DNA of 64,000 nucleotides from Isoetes taiwanensis. Taxonomy: Eukaryota > Streptophyta > Lycopodiopsida > Isoetales > Isoetaceae. The translations under genes and the position numbers were made by a program. Shown one piece after another: positions 23,800-34,793 of this stretch. How positions within the stretch are numbered: position 1 is the stretch's first letter; each line of letters opens with the position of its first letter. The DNA lies in contig JAJEKV010000020.1 of the NCBI GenBank assembly GCA_021234155.1, positions 1,124,938-1,188,937 on the forward strand. The letters run 5' to 3'. Under the pieces are notes generated by a model that was given only the letters and a program-made list of their open reading frames with translations, was not told where the DNA came from and did not search any database.

Positions 23800-25500
23800 T
23801 AATCTACCTTGTTAATTTGGGATTTCCCGGTTTGTCCAAAAATGTTTTTGGAATTTTTTTTAACCCAATTTCCTAAGATTCTTGGGAGTTTCGATGCCGA
23901 GAAAGAACTCAGATTGCCCAAATATCGCAGAGAATTAATCTGTTACGAATTTGGGGGTTGTGGGATTTCATGGCTTTGGCTCCACCTTAGGGTTTTCCGT
24001 GGAAATAATTTACCTAGACCTCTAATTTTTATCGCATAGCTCCAGGACATGGAGCTCGGCCACAGTAGCAGCACCGCTTGCTAGGTTAGCTGGCCCTACT
24101 TCCCTTTCTTGCAGCACTGCAGCACCGTCGCCCGCCTCTTAGAGTAGCTGATTACTTCTGGCATTCATCAACCAGGTAAGAAATGGTTGCCAGACCCTCC
24201 AAATACGTTATGCCATGAGTGCTCTATAGTTTTTATGATTTGCTTTATATTCAGATTGTGTATGAGATTTTCTAACTGACGGATTTTGCATATGAAGTGT
24301 CTATGCAGCAACGAAGGTAATCAATTTTCATTGTTGTCCCTTAGTTTTGGATTGCTGAGAACATTTGGCTATGGCGGACCAGGATCAGATCTTTGTTAGG
24401 ACTGGAAGTTCACATTTTTCGGAACTCAAATCCAAATTCTTATAGGTAGATTATCTTCAGACTTTGATCATTATAAAGGCATCTACAAGCATGCATATTT
24501 TTTCAAATCCATGGCAAGCTGCAAGAAAATCTCATAGTACTTTCTCGCAGCCTTTTATCCAATATTATTCCCTTTTGCTTATTCCGTAATCATTTTGTAT
24601 CAGACTTATTCATATGGTGTGCAAGATTTTCCAATTTGTTGGATTCTGGAGAAAGATTCATCATAAAGGTGAGTAACTACATTTTGAATTGTAATTGCCA
24701 CAAAAACGTAAACATGATTCTATTTGGAAAGGCTCTATTCCAGCAAACAGGCCATTGATTCACACTTTTCTTTTAAAGGTCATCCTATCTTTGTCAGATC
24801 CTTTAAGTTTAATGTGGTATGCAGTTTTGTGCCTATGTCTCAAAGATCTGGAGCTAGGTTTACAAAGAAGTACCAAACTGAATGGGATGTCCATTTTTTA
24901 TTTTGTTTCTTAGCTGTAGTGCCCTTGAGGTTCTGACTTCTTCATGCTGCAACATCTGGACATGCAGAAATGAGGCCATATAGGAAGATTTGCAGTCAAA
25001 CCTATTAAAAATGTATTTAATGGAATACTGCACGACATGGAGAATAGCTTCAGGCCAATTTTTTGTGCGCATGCCTTGAAGGTTTGTGTATTTTTTGTGT
25101 ATATTTAGGATCTTATCTTTGTCAATAATTTTCTCTTTCAAGAAAGATTAGTTGTTGAATAGATTTGTGTCTTGATTTGACTGCAGGAAGTTGAAGAATG
25201 GACCTGTGCAAAGGATCAGGTTTTTATACAATAGGAGGAAAAAGAGACTGTCTATTATCTTGCCGAAGGTCAGTTTTAGCTGAATTTATCCCCACTGTCT
25301 ATTCCTTAATCTGGTGCAAGCTTGAATTCAAACTACAGGCAAGTTCTGTTTATCTAATCGTAATGTATCCAATGTCTTTGTTGTCTGGCTTGAGGATGAG
25401 GGATTTGGAAAGAATAAGGAAGAATCAATACCTCATTTACTTTGGATTCTACTCTACTATGTGTAGCTGTTATGCATCTGCATAATATCTGGCCCATTCT
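23800..25500 (+). other. Gene-fragment-like region with splice-like borders
   Basis: This part of the Helitron looks like captured transcript pieces. An ATG near 24373 opens MADQDQIFVRTGSSHFSELK in front of a GT. Donor-like CCAG|GTAAGAAA lies near 24175 and AAAG|GTGAGTAA near 24668. TATGCAG precedes a frame reading FVPMSQRSGARFTKKYQTEW (about 24830-24890). GACTGCAG|GAAG lies near 25187 before an ATG at 25198. The pieces do not assemble into one frame, and I do not recognise a parent gene. Confidence 0.3.
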
Positions 25501-26486
25501 CGATTGAACAAATCAGCAACAAAGGGAGGTGCAAGCAGATGAATATTCAAAACAAGCCAAAATTAAAAGGTAGAACATATCTGAATCAGGCCTTAATTAG
25601 CATAAAGGGTTGATATCTTCCTTTGATTCTAGAGTTGTGGGCGATTGTGCAAGACTTATTCAACAATTTGGAATCATTTAGACATTCTACGGGATTTGAA
25701 TTTTTATTTGTAAATTGGTAGTTCATTCCTTCTATTCATTCAAAACATGAACCTTATTCCATGTTTGTTGTCGAGACATCTCATATTATATGCCATCCAC
25801 TTTATACTTCATGGTGTATTTTGCATGCAAAAACAGCATCACCCATGATGATTTTATTTGAAGAGAAGCAGTTGTAGCATGTGCACGACATGTCTAACCA
25901 GCAAGCATAGAGATCGATGTTGAACCCATAGGTAATACTTGACATTTCTATGCATAGTTTCATTCTTTAACTTTATTTGATGGGATGTGATGGCTTTGTT
26001 TAACTTGCCCAGGATCAAATGGTTAGTCTTGCTAATATCACCTTCTAATCTTTTATTCTCTTACGTTTTAATGCATGCATTACAGGTTTTCGTGATGCTC
26101 TCTTAAGAGTCTATTCTATTGGCTGTTAAACCTTAGAATCATCCTAATATGTTCTACCGTTGATCTTTGTCTAATATTCCAGTTGCTTAATGAGTTATGC
26201 AATTGCAAGTCTAACTCATAAGTTGATGCAAACAATTGGAAAATGATTGCCATACATTTGGAGATCCTAATGGCTATTGAAAAATAGGCAGTTGCTCACA
26301 TATGAATCAATTTGAAGAGGTTACATCTACACAACTTTGGCAACTTAAAAGTTATATCCTAAGACACCACTATCCCCTTTTGATAGATAATAATTATAAT
26401 TATTGAATGGCCAAAAGTCTCTGCATCTTTGCATTTTCATGAAGATGCTAGATAATTTAGTTGTGGATCATGTGAACAACTCATGG

Positions 26487-26592
26487 TTTAGATGCATGTG
26501 CTGACTTAGAAGCCTTGATAAATAGTAAACATCGGATTTTCCTTTCATGATTTAGATGCATGTGCTAATTTAGAAGCCTTGATAAATAGTAA
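26487..26592. repeat. 64-bp tandem duplication that became the LTR element target
   Basis: TTTAGATGCATGTGCT...AGAAGCCTTGATAAATAGTAA starts at 26487 and again at 26551. The second unit is interrupted at 26592 by the gypsy element, and its continuation (AGTAAACATTGGGAGTTTCC) is at 37699. The first unit (AGTAAACATCGGATTTTCC) shows the unoccupied site. Confidence 0.85.
26588..26592. repeat. Target-site duplication AGTAA, left
   Basis: AGTAA directly before the TG of the LTR, matched by AGTAA at 37699-37703. Five bases is the expected size for an LTR retrotransposon integrase. Confidence 0.9.
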
Positions 26593-27177
26593 TGTTTAGG
26601 GTCTGGGTTCGGGAACTCCTGGAAGACAGCCCTCTGTGAGGACCTGTGGATCTAACAGGAGAGTCCGGGGGACTATGTCACGCGGGATTTGCAAGAAGAG
26701 AACAAGAAAAATAAAACAGAACAAATGAGAGGAAAATGATAAGCTTCCTTGATATCAATGATGAACATACATGAGCTCTCGCAATAGAGAGAAAACTGAA
26801 AGGAGACAAGACTCAAAAACTCATCTAGCCTTCATGTGCTAGTTCTGATCATATATATAGTACAATGGCCTTTGGCCCAATATAGACACTCTGACTGATC
26901 TCGGTGCCGACTCCTGGAAGGAGGCCTGATTTGCAGGAATGTTGACGGTGCCTCTTGAAGTGCCTAGAATCACTTGGCCCGGCGACGGCGGGGTGACAGC
27001 CATCACTTGTCTGAGCGGCGCCTCTTGATAGCAGACCCAGGCTTTGACTGCGTGGTCTGCTGTTTGGTCTTCTGCTGGGCCTTTGATGGCTGACCCATGG
27101 CTGACTGTGGATCCTTGAGCTTGACCTGGTCCGTCGTGTGCATGAATAGTCCTGAGCCAGGAGGCACAGGACTAACA
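26593..27177 (-). repeat. 3' LTR (585 bp)
   Basis: Bounded by TG...CA on the minus strand (TGTTAGTCCTGTGCC ... CCTAAACA). It matches 37122-37698 nearly base for base over the central 400 bp. Disagreements cluster in the terminal 90 bp and one GC-rich patch near 26994. A TATATATA stretch near 26851 may be the promoter TATA box. Confidence 0.93.
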
Positions 27178-27193
27178 CTCCCCCCCACCAAAC
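27178..27193 (-). promoter_or_regulatory. Polypurine tract
   Basis: On the minus strand GGTGGGGGGGAG abuts the TGTTAG start of the 3' LTR. This is the expected site and composition for the plus-strand primer of reverse transcription. Confidence 0.85.
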
Positions 27194-27836
27194 GACACTC
27201 ACCGCGAAAAGGAGGAATGGCTTCCGAGGGGGGAAACCAGCGGTCCGGAAGGTGATCCTCACGAATGAGGTTGGGCCCATTATGGTAATGAGCAATGAGG
27301 TCTGGCGTGTTTGAAGAGCCGGGGGTGTTGAGCCCGAGGGCGGGGATGGGCCTCAATGAGAAAGTGAGAGCGCACATGTCTTCCGTGGCAAACATGGGTG
27401 GCCGAAGGAACAAACCGGCACTCCATGAGAAGGCAGGTTTGGAGACCGAAGGCACCGACAATCGCATTCGGATTGCGGTGAAAAGATTGGGCCGCCTATT
27501 TAAAGAGCTGCCCAGATGCATTTGAGAGCCGCCCGCGAAACCAAATTTTGACGGGCGGAAGGGTGCGGTGAGGTGGCAAAGATTCCGCAAGAAGGTATCA
27601 AGGCCCATGCGGGGGCATCAAGCAGGCTTTTGCCAACCACGCTCATTACCAATATAAATCCAATTTTTCAGTTTTGTCCAAAGTGGCATTATCCTCCCGG
27701 TTGGACGTCGACAAATCGGGGGATCCCACCGAGATCCATGGAGATCTGGCCGAGTCGAACCGGCGTGGCCATCCATGACCTTCGTCCAAAAGGGAAGACG
27801 CCCGAATAAGAAAGGAACCGTGGGGCGGGGGGGCTC

Positions 27837-30023
27837 CTAAGGAAGCATATGGAGAAGGAAGCATGCCCGTCGCGTGGGTTGCGAGCCATGTCCCGAAATG
27901 CTTGAACAAGATTTTGATCCGAGCCGCGACACCAATGGTCCCATTGCGGAAGTAGAGAGTAATTGATAGACGGGGAGGATTGACCCAACCCGTGGGGATG
28001 GTTTTGCTGTCGAAGGCCCCCGAGTTGATTGTAGCCGCCCAAGTCTTTGCATAAATCTGGCAAATTCGAGATCATCAGGGTGTGCCAGATTTTTGTTGAC
28101 CTGTTCCAACGTTTTAGCCTGCCACAGAGGTAAGTGCTGAGCCAGTTCAGGCATGTACTCCTGTTCAAAAGTCTGAGACTTAGCAGAATCTTGGAAATAT
28201 TTGTTGGTGGTTGATAACAACCAAGCAGCAATGGAGCTGCCGCGCAAAACACGATGTTCCTCATCCCGGAATTTATCCTTGAGATCCGCCAGGTAGAAGT
28301 CATGAAAAACATATGCCATGGGCTGAACAACTCGAAAGATGACTAATTCAGGGTCATCAACCGTGAGTTGTTCAAAGACTAAGAGTGCACAAAATAAACC
28401 CTTATCTTCGATAGAAAGATCCGGCCAGATCCGAAGGAAGTCCACACTGTGGAATGGCGGTTGATGAACTTGGCCATTGGCCGCGTACCACTTCAAAAGA
28501 AAGAGGTGCCGTCGGGCCACCACATAGTCTAGATAGCTGGAAGGAGTATAGAAGTCCACCGGGATGTTGGTAGCAATTTCAAGATATCCCTCCTGTTTGC
28601 TTTGGGCTTCCTCAGCAGATTGAACTGCTTGCTGGAGCTGATGTTCAAGGTCACGGATCCGATTCTCCTGTTCTAACAAAAGACGGGACTGATCACGGAC
28701 CCTTTTACCAGGAATCGTGGCATGTGAAGAGGATTGCCCAGGAGTATGGAGGCGCAGTGTGGCAATCTCAGCATCATCGATGACCTTTTGTTTCTGAACC
28801 TCCAACAGCTGAGTCTGGAGGGACGTTAACTGATTGGTGAGCGTGGTGTGCTGAGCTTCAAGGGAGGTGAGTCGAGTTTCACGCTCCGTTAGGTTTTGAA
28901 CTTGAGTGTGGTAATTGTCACAAAGCTCGGAGTACAAAGCATCGAGCTTAGCAATGTGTTTCTCCTTTTCCCCCAGGAGAGTATCTTTGGACTTGTTTTG
29001 TTCCAATAACTCCAGAATTTGGGTTTGGAGCTGAGCCTGCTGATCTGTAAGTAGGCTAGTCTGATCCTGAGCACTGGTGAGGTCAATACGGGCCTGTAAT
29101 AGAGCCGCGTGCTTGTCTTGAAGGTTGGCCTCCAAAGTCTGAATCTGGGCAGTGGCAGCTTGAAGGTCTCTTTGAACAGCATCAGAAGCTTCCAGGGACG
29201 CCTGAACACCAGCCATGAGAGCCTCCTGGGATGCTTGTAGCTGCAGGGCAGCGGCTTGAACATCTTGCTGGAAGTTGTACAGGAGCTGTCGAGGATGGGG
29301 AGGTGCAGGGCCCTGTTGCTGCTGTGTCTGAGATTGTTTAGAGGCATGGCAGGAATTGACAGGCGTGGCCTCAGAGGAGGAAGAGGATACCGTAACATGC
29401 ACGGCCTGATGTTGAACAGGACGAGGGGAGGCCTGGCGTGATGGTATAGCTTGTTGAGTTTGATGCTGGGAATGCCGAGAGCGCTGAGTGGAGGTATGGG
29501 AAGTGGAAGGGCTCTCAAGAACAGGAAGATAATGACGAATTAGGGCCTGTAGATGGCCTCCCACGGAAATTTCAGAGACAGAGGAGGGAGTAGCCCGGAT
29601 GCGGTCTACTTCTTGAAGAAGGCGATAGAATAAAAGCTGTGGCCAATCAACATGCATATTGGAGTGGATGGCAGTGACGACCATATTGTAAAACGGCTTA
29701 TTGATGTGGGTGTTCTTAATGGAATGCTCAAGCAATTTTCTCCACAGAAACTTCACAAAAGTCTCATGTGGTTTGGCAATATTTGTGAGGCGATGCTGGT
29801 TTGCTTGATAAGCAGGAGCGCCAAACTGAGTGACGTCCATGTCCTGTAAAGCAGCCCAAGAAGCAGAAGGTTTTTGCAAAGGGATGCGGAATACCTCAGA
29901 AATCAAATGCTGAGTCAGTAGAATGGTGGTGCCATCAACCTCCGTAGCAAAACCTTCCGGGCTATTTACGATGTGTGCTATGAACTGCTGCAATTGCGCC
30001 GGATTGGGGGCCGGGAGCTCCAT
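27837..30023 (-). CDS. ORF3 of the gypsy element: 728-aa coiled-coil protein
   Basis: An intact frame from a genuine ATG, sense-oriented between integrase and the polypurine tract, the place where Athila-like elements keep an env-like ORF. Residues 1-160 look globular and include VDGTTILLTQHLISEVFRIP, which faintly recalls the N-terminal block of 'putative plant transposon protein' ORFs. About 165-250 is Gln/Ser-rich. About 255-480 is a long coiled coil (LLEQNKSKDTLLGEKEKHIA and similar). The C-terminal third is globular (YLDYVVARRHLFLLKWYAAN ... VFHDFYLADLKDKF). I see no signal peptide, membrane span or protease motif, so it does not look like an envelope protein. Function is unknown. An intact frame beside a broken pol is notable. 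Confidence 0.75.
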   Translation of the reverse strand: MELPAPNPAQLQQFIAHIVNSPEGFATEVDGTTILLTQHLISEVFRIPLQKPSASWAALQDMDVTQFGAPAYQANQHRLTNIAKPHETFVKFLWRKLLEHSIKNTHINKPFYNMVVTAIHSNMHVDWPQLLFYRLLQEVDRIRATPSSVSEISVGGHLQALIRHYLPVLESPSTSHTSTQRSRHSQHQTQQAIPSRQASPRPVQHQAVHVTVSSSSSEATPVNSCHASKQSQTQQQQGPAPPHPRQLLYNFQQDVQAAALQLQASQEALMAGVQASLEASDAVQRDLQAATAQIQTLEANLQDKHAALLQARIDLTSAQDQTSLLTDQQAQLQTQILELLEQNKSKDTLLGEKEKHIAKLDALYSELCDNYHTQVQNLTERETRLTSLEAQHTTLTNQLTSLQTQLLEVQKQKVIDDAEIATLRLHTPGQSSSHATIPGKRVRDQSRLLLEQENRIRDLEHQLQQAVQSAEEAQSKQEGYLEIATNIPVDFYTPSSYLDYVVARRHLFLLKWYAANGQVHQPPFHSVDFLRIWPDLSIEDKGLFCALLVFEQLTVDDPELVIFRVVQPMAYVFHDFYLADLKDKFRDEEHRVLRGSSIAAWLLSTTNKYFQDSAKSQTFEQEYMPELAQHLPLWQAKTLEQVNKNLAHPDDLEFARFMQRLGRLQSTRGPSTAKPSPRVGSILPVYQLLSTSAMGPLVSRLGSKSCSSISGHGSQPTRRACFLLHMLP

Positions 30024-31104
30024 TTGTGAAAATTCGTAAAGCTGGTGGCGTTCCGCAACTCCCTACTCGCACCAACAAGGGCCTCCCTAAAGGTGGGCCG
30101 AGAAAGACATTGCAGACCCGAAAAGAGTCGATCCCGTGGGAGCGTAAGCTTGAAGCGAGAAAGTTTGGGGTCGCCATGGCTAAAATCGCCGGAACGTATG
30201 AACTGTGGTGAAGAAGGCGAGAGCCGAGAACGAGAACGGCGGCGCAGAGACGAAAAAGGTTTAGGGCGCCGCATTGGAGGCGAAAAAGGGCATGATGAGG
30301 GCGAAACTGTAGCCGTTGATGGTGCCAGGTGTCGAAAGATGCCAAGGAGGGGATTGAGAGGCAAAAATTTGGCTAAGTCCCCGAACAACTTAAGGGAGAA
30401 ACAATGAACGGTGTGGATGAGACGTGAGAGAAGGATCAGATGTGACAAAAATAAAGGACACATATTAATGCTTGACGGTATGAAAAGAAGCAATGGCATT
30501 TAATGCTAGCAACTCGGTGGGATATCATTAAAACGAATGTGTCGAGGGTACCCGGCTAGATATGCTACGGAGAAAAGATTCTCAATTTAGAAAGAGCCTT
30601 GCATTGCAAACACGTTGGCGAATTTCTGATTGGTCCACGTCGACTAGCAGTTCCTCGGTTGGCTATATAAGACGAACCGGGAGTGAAGCGAAGACATTCG
30701 ATGGCGCGGCATGGCGGCCTTGGTTTTGAACGAGGGTTGCACAATGCCGACTAACCGTCAAAGAGTGGATCACCAGAAAATGAATTGTCCGGGACTGTGG
30801 GCGCTGCCACAACCGTGGCGTCTTGAATGGATGGTAATTTGGTGCTCCGGATGGCTGAACATCCCGACCCTATGACCAACGGGATGGAGGTGGTTCTGCA
30901 CCTTATTTGGGACCCCGGCCGGAACCTCTACCACCTCCTCGCATTACCTGCTCGAACCCGAGGAGAGGGTTTTTCCTCTTAGGTTTTTAGTAGATAGGGC
31001 TCTGAGCCCATTTTTGTATATAGGGCAGTGCCCATAGCGGAATTAGCTGGGCTGTGCCCGCATTTTGTAAAAAATATCCACTTATAATATAATATGCCGC
31101 CTGT
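30024..31104 (-). other. Spacer between integrase and ORF3
   Basis: About 1.1 kb inside the element without a convincing frame. Short overlapping frames near 29.96-30.50 kb run into ORF3 in other phases. It may hold an internal promoter or splice acceptor for ORF3, but no motif decides this. Confidence 0.4.
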
Positions 31105-32460
31105 TTAGTCACTATCTGTGGTGTTTGCTTCTTGAACTGTATCTGTTTGTTGATTTCCACTTTCTGTGTGATGAAATGTTTTGAGGCGAAAGCCATTAAC
31201 CAATGTTGGTAATGGAGTGCCATCTAACTCAGCCAGTTGGAAAACGCTGGGTCGAACCACTTGAACAATTTGATAAGGGCCAAGCCAACGAAACTTAAGT
31301 TTACCCGGAAAATTTTTGTACCGAGAATCATAAAGAAGAACCAAATCGCCTTCTTTGAATGTTTTGGTCTTCAAACGTTTGTCATGTAAAGATTTTTGCA
31401 ACTGTTGTCCATGAAGAACACGAATATAAGCATCCCTGCGAAGTTCATCCAACTGTTCTAATTGATAGACCCTTTCTTTGAGTGCAGCAGGTGGATTATG
31501 AGCAGTAGTCAGTTGAAAACGGAGTGTTGGAAGGATGTATTCAAACGGCATGAGAGCTTCCTGACCATAAACCAATTTGAAAGGAGTGTGACCTGTAGCA
31601 ATTTTGAAACAAGTATTGTAGGCCCAAAGAACAGTAGGAAGTTTTGTTTGCCAGTCTGTGCGTGAAGCATCACAAATTTTCTTGAGAATGGTGACCAGAG
31701 TTTTGTTTGTGCTTTCTGCCAAACCATTACCTTGAGGATAGTAAGGGGTGCTCTTGTGATGATGTATCAGGAGATAATCCGTCAACTCCTTGATGGTATG
31801 ATTGATAAAGTGGACACCACGATCACTGACCAGCTCCGTGGGGCAGCCGAATCGCGTGATGATTTGTTGATAGAGGACCCTAGGCGTTTTGCTGCGGTGT
31901 TGTGCGGAAGTCGCGCAAGCTTCCGCCCATTTGGTAGCGTGGTCGGTGAAACCGAATGTAGCGGGCACGGGTGTGCCGCGCAGGAGGATCTATGGGTCCC
32001 ACAAAATCCATTCCCCATTTGCTGAAGGGAAGTGGCGTGGCGACCGGCGTCAAAGGAAGAGCGTCACGGGCCATAGGTCGTCCCACCCGGGCCGGCACGC
32101 GTCCTGCGTCGCGGTGTGGCGTGTTGAAGAAGAGCGTGGGCCAAAAATACCCAGCTAGAAGGATTTTTGCGTGCGTGGTGGTGTCACCATGAAAATGACC
32201 ACCACCTAGCCCATGATGAGCTTCTCGAACAATATCTGCAACTTCATGAGGTAGAACACAGCGTCGAAGGATGGTGTCCTTACCCTTTTTGTAGAGATGT
32301 CCTGCAACCATGGTGTAGTCACGGACCTCGCGGAGAAATTGATGTCGACGGGATTGCCTCTTGGCAGGAGAGAGCCGCCTAGATCTTCGGTGGAAGAGCA
32401 CCCGTGAGGGAGGTAATCGCTGAAAATCATGGAACCAATGTGGTGTTGCCGTGACTAAAA
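31105..32460 (-). pseudogene. Integrase domain of the gypsy element, frameshifted
   Basis: The N-terminal zinc-binding part (HEVADIVREAHHGLGGGHFH, then LLAGYFWPTLF) lies in the frame ending at 31880. Its two cysteines are lost in a frame change near 32.1 kb. The catalytic core is in the frame 31105-31968: TDHATKWAEA (first Asp), VSDRGVHFIN (second Asp) and GNGLAESTNK (Glu). The second Asp and Glu are separated by exactly 35 residues (DD35E). The C-terminal part, GDLVLLYDSRYKNFPGKLKF then GPYQIVQV, is the SH3-like DNA-binding tail. No chromodomain follows. The breaks lie in GC-rich sequence near 31.9-32.1 kb. Confidence 0.85.
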
Positions 32461-32499
32461 AGAGCTGAGCATCAGGAAAGGCGTCTGAGACTCCAGTGG

Positions 32500-32734
32500 A
32501 TGGATCATCTGTGTGGATGCGTGAAAGATAATCCGGGACAACATGAGATTTGCCGGCCTTATGAATAATTTCAAAAGGGGCAAATTCTTGAAGAAGAAGG
32601 ACCCAACGAGCTATGCGGCCCGTGGGCGTGGACTTGTTGATCAAATAAAGGAGTGCTTGGTGGTCCACAAAGAACTTGATTTGACTGCCCAAAAGGTAGT
32701 GACGGAAGCGTTGGACACGAAAAATGAGACCCAA
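32500..32734 (-). pseudogene. RNase H domain of the gypsy element
   Basis: The frame reads QIKFFVDHQALLYLINK, RIARWVLLLQEF, then HKAGKSHVVPDYLSRI, the typical end of a Ty3/gypsy RNase H followed by the tether to integrase. The upstream half of the domain is lost to frame breaks near 32.75-32.95 kb. It continues without a stop into the integrase zinc-binding region. Confidence 0.85.
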
Positions 32735-33860
32735 AGCTTCACGCCTGCGGGCGAAATAGTTGCGCCCGCCAATTGAGTTTTTTACCGGGTGGCGTATCGA
32801 TTTGGTTTGTCGATGTGCGCATCATATTCTTGCGAAAGAACAGCTCCAATAGCAAACGCCGAGACATCGACATGTACATGAAAGGGCTTGTCCCATTGAG
32901 GAGGAACAAGAACCGGGCCCGAGTAAGCAAAAGCTTCAACTGTTGAAAGCGGCATCCTACTGGAATTCCAAGCCCGTGGATTAAATCACCGTGAGTTTAT
33001 GAATGGGATCCGCAATGGTCGCTAGTCCGGGGAATGAAGGTGGAGTAATAATTGACCTTACCGGGGAAAGAGCGTGTCTCCTTGATATTGGTCGGTGCTT
33101 GAGCCTTGAGCACACAACCCGATTTTGGCGGGATCTCGTGGTGATACCGCTATCGACAACGTGGCCCTAACGAACTCTCCGAGGTGACGCAAAAGGTGCA
33201 TTTCTCGGGATTGAGACTAATGCCTGGGACTCATCACATTTCGAAGACGCCAATTTATCCAAATGGTCAGCCATGGAACTCGTAGGCGCACAAGTCATCT
33301 TGAAAAATTTGTAAGAAGGGATTTTCCTTCATGAAATCATGAAAATCGAGAGCATGATACGTTGAAACGTGGATGGAGAGTTTGATAAGCCAAAAGGAAC
33401 CACCTTGTAGGCAAAAGTGCCTTTACCTGGTGGTGAAAAGTAGTCTTGAGTTGATCAGATTCTTTGATTGAGATCTGATTGTAGCCGTAAAAACCATCCA
33501 TGAAGGAGTACATCTCATGTCCAAAGAACCTCTTCCGGAACCCGTCCGTGAAGGGAAGGGGAAAATGATCACGCCCGCGGGCCTTGATTGAGTTTTCGGT
33601 GAGTCCACACACGCACGCCGATCTTACCATTGTGTTTGAGGGCAATGACTATGGGGCTCACCCATTCAGAATGTTTGACCTCATAGATCAAACCTGCAGC
33701 AAGGAGTTTGTCAATTTCCGCCTTGACGCGATCACGCGTAATTTGGGTTGAGCCGTGCTTGTCGCCGCTGCTAAACCGGTCGTGCATCGATTTGGTAGGA
33801 ATGGTGAGTTCCCCGGGCTTTTGTTGATTCCCCAAAGATCTCTCAGAGCTCTAGGCTTAA
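32735..33860 (-). pseudogene. Reverse transcriptase domain, multiply frameshifted
   Basis: Consecutive blocks in changing frames give a complete palm: VKAEIDKLLAAGLIYEVKHS (finger), SEWVSPIVIALKHNGK, RDHFPLPFTDGF, HEMYSFMDGFYGYNQISIKE (first catalytic Asp), then AYKVVPFGLSNSPSTFQRIM, an FQDDL block in place of Y-x-DD near 33.3 kb, and NPEKCTFCV. All catalytic aspartates can be read, so the enzyme was functional recently. At least four frame changes are needed, several in GC-rich spots. True decay and assembly error cannot be told apart here. Confidence 0.85.
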
Positions 33861-34139
33861 AATGTGTTTGAACTTTTGAAAAGCTTGACGGCCCCGTGGC
33901 GATAAAGGGCCTAAGAAGATTTGCAAGGCGGACAGGCTGATTGTTGCCCACGTCCACGATCTCGACTTCAGGAGTCTGAATATGAGGTATCACTTCTGTG
34001 TCCTGGACAATATGAGCAGGTGGTTGAAGCATAACAGGATGCGTGGCACTCTGCGTGGTGAAAAAGAGCGGTTGCTGAGTTTCATCCAGCAGAGGTTGCT
34101 TCATGACAGCCGGCGGTACATCAACAGAGTTGCGGGGAG

Positions 34140-34793
34140 TTTCAAAGATCCGAAAAGTGATCAACACGTTGGATTCTATTGCAAGGAGCCAGGTAAGGGT
34201 CAAGCAAAGCAGCCACAGCCTGGTCCTGATCAAGAGCCATGTCTCCCCAAGGATCAGCATATTCGGGGTAGGATGACAGAGGCAGACTCGCAGGTGGAGC
34301 CTGAACTTGATAAATATTCTGAGCTTCCTCGAACTGCGGTTCCGAGAGAGGGTTCAAAGATGTTCAACGAAATGATCTTGCCTGTTTCCAAGTCCATGGT
34401 GGCATTGAGGTGACCATCGCTGATGACCAACCCGATCCGCGGGGCCCAATAATGGATACTCTTGGCCCGGACGGAGAAAAGGTCGACCAACCAACATTTC
34501 ATAATCACCGTGGATCTTCGCCAGCCTTCCAAACTCCAAATTCCATGGGGAATCGGAGATCACCGATGTTGATGTGAAGAAGAGGCGGACGCCTTGAGGT
34601 CCGGGTGATATGGCCATTAGCCAACTTGATGTCATATGGGGCACGAAAAGAGTTGTTGGATGCCCATTTGTTTTGCGGAGTTTATCCGCGATGAGATTGA
34701 TCTAGCGCTACCTCCGCTATTTGAACATGGTTGACTTGTCGCGATTACCCACCGTGGCATGGACCGTGGGTGTAGAGGTAGCTACAGCCCCAA
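34140..34793 (-). pseudogene. Retropepsin region of the gypsy element
   Basis: Downstream of gag the minus strand reads EVALD, then in the next frame NLIADKLRK, and later GDYEMLVGRPFL (about 34474-34509). That is the order of a retropepsin: the active-site D-(S/G)-G loop, then the ILLGRP strand. The bases that should encode the G-G-S of the active-site loop are missing between EVALD and NLIADKLRK. The linker to RT is open at 34142-34357 (proline-rich). Confidence 0.7.

Noticed and set aside
26849-27608. Protein-coding frames across the 3' LTR and polypurine tract
   Set aside because: They are open by chance through LTR sequence. The same frame reappears in the other LTR.
28889-29518. 209-codon minus-strand frame inside ORF3
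   Set aside because: Shadow of the coiled-coil coding sequence in another phase.
27837-30023. Envelope protein
   Set aside because: The position fits env-like ORFs, but there is no signal peptide, membrane span or cleavage site.
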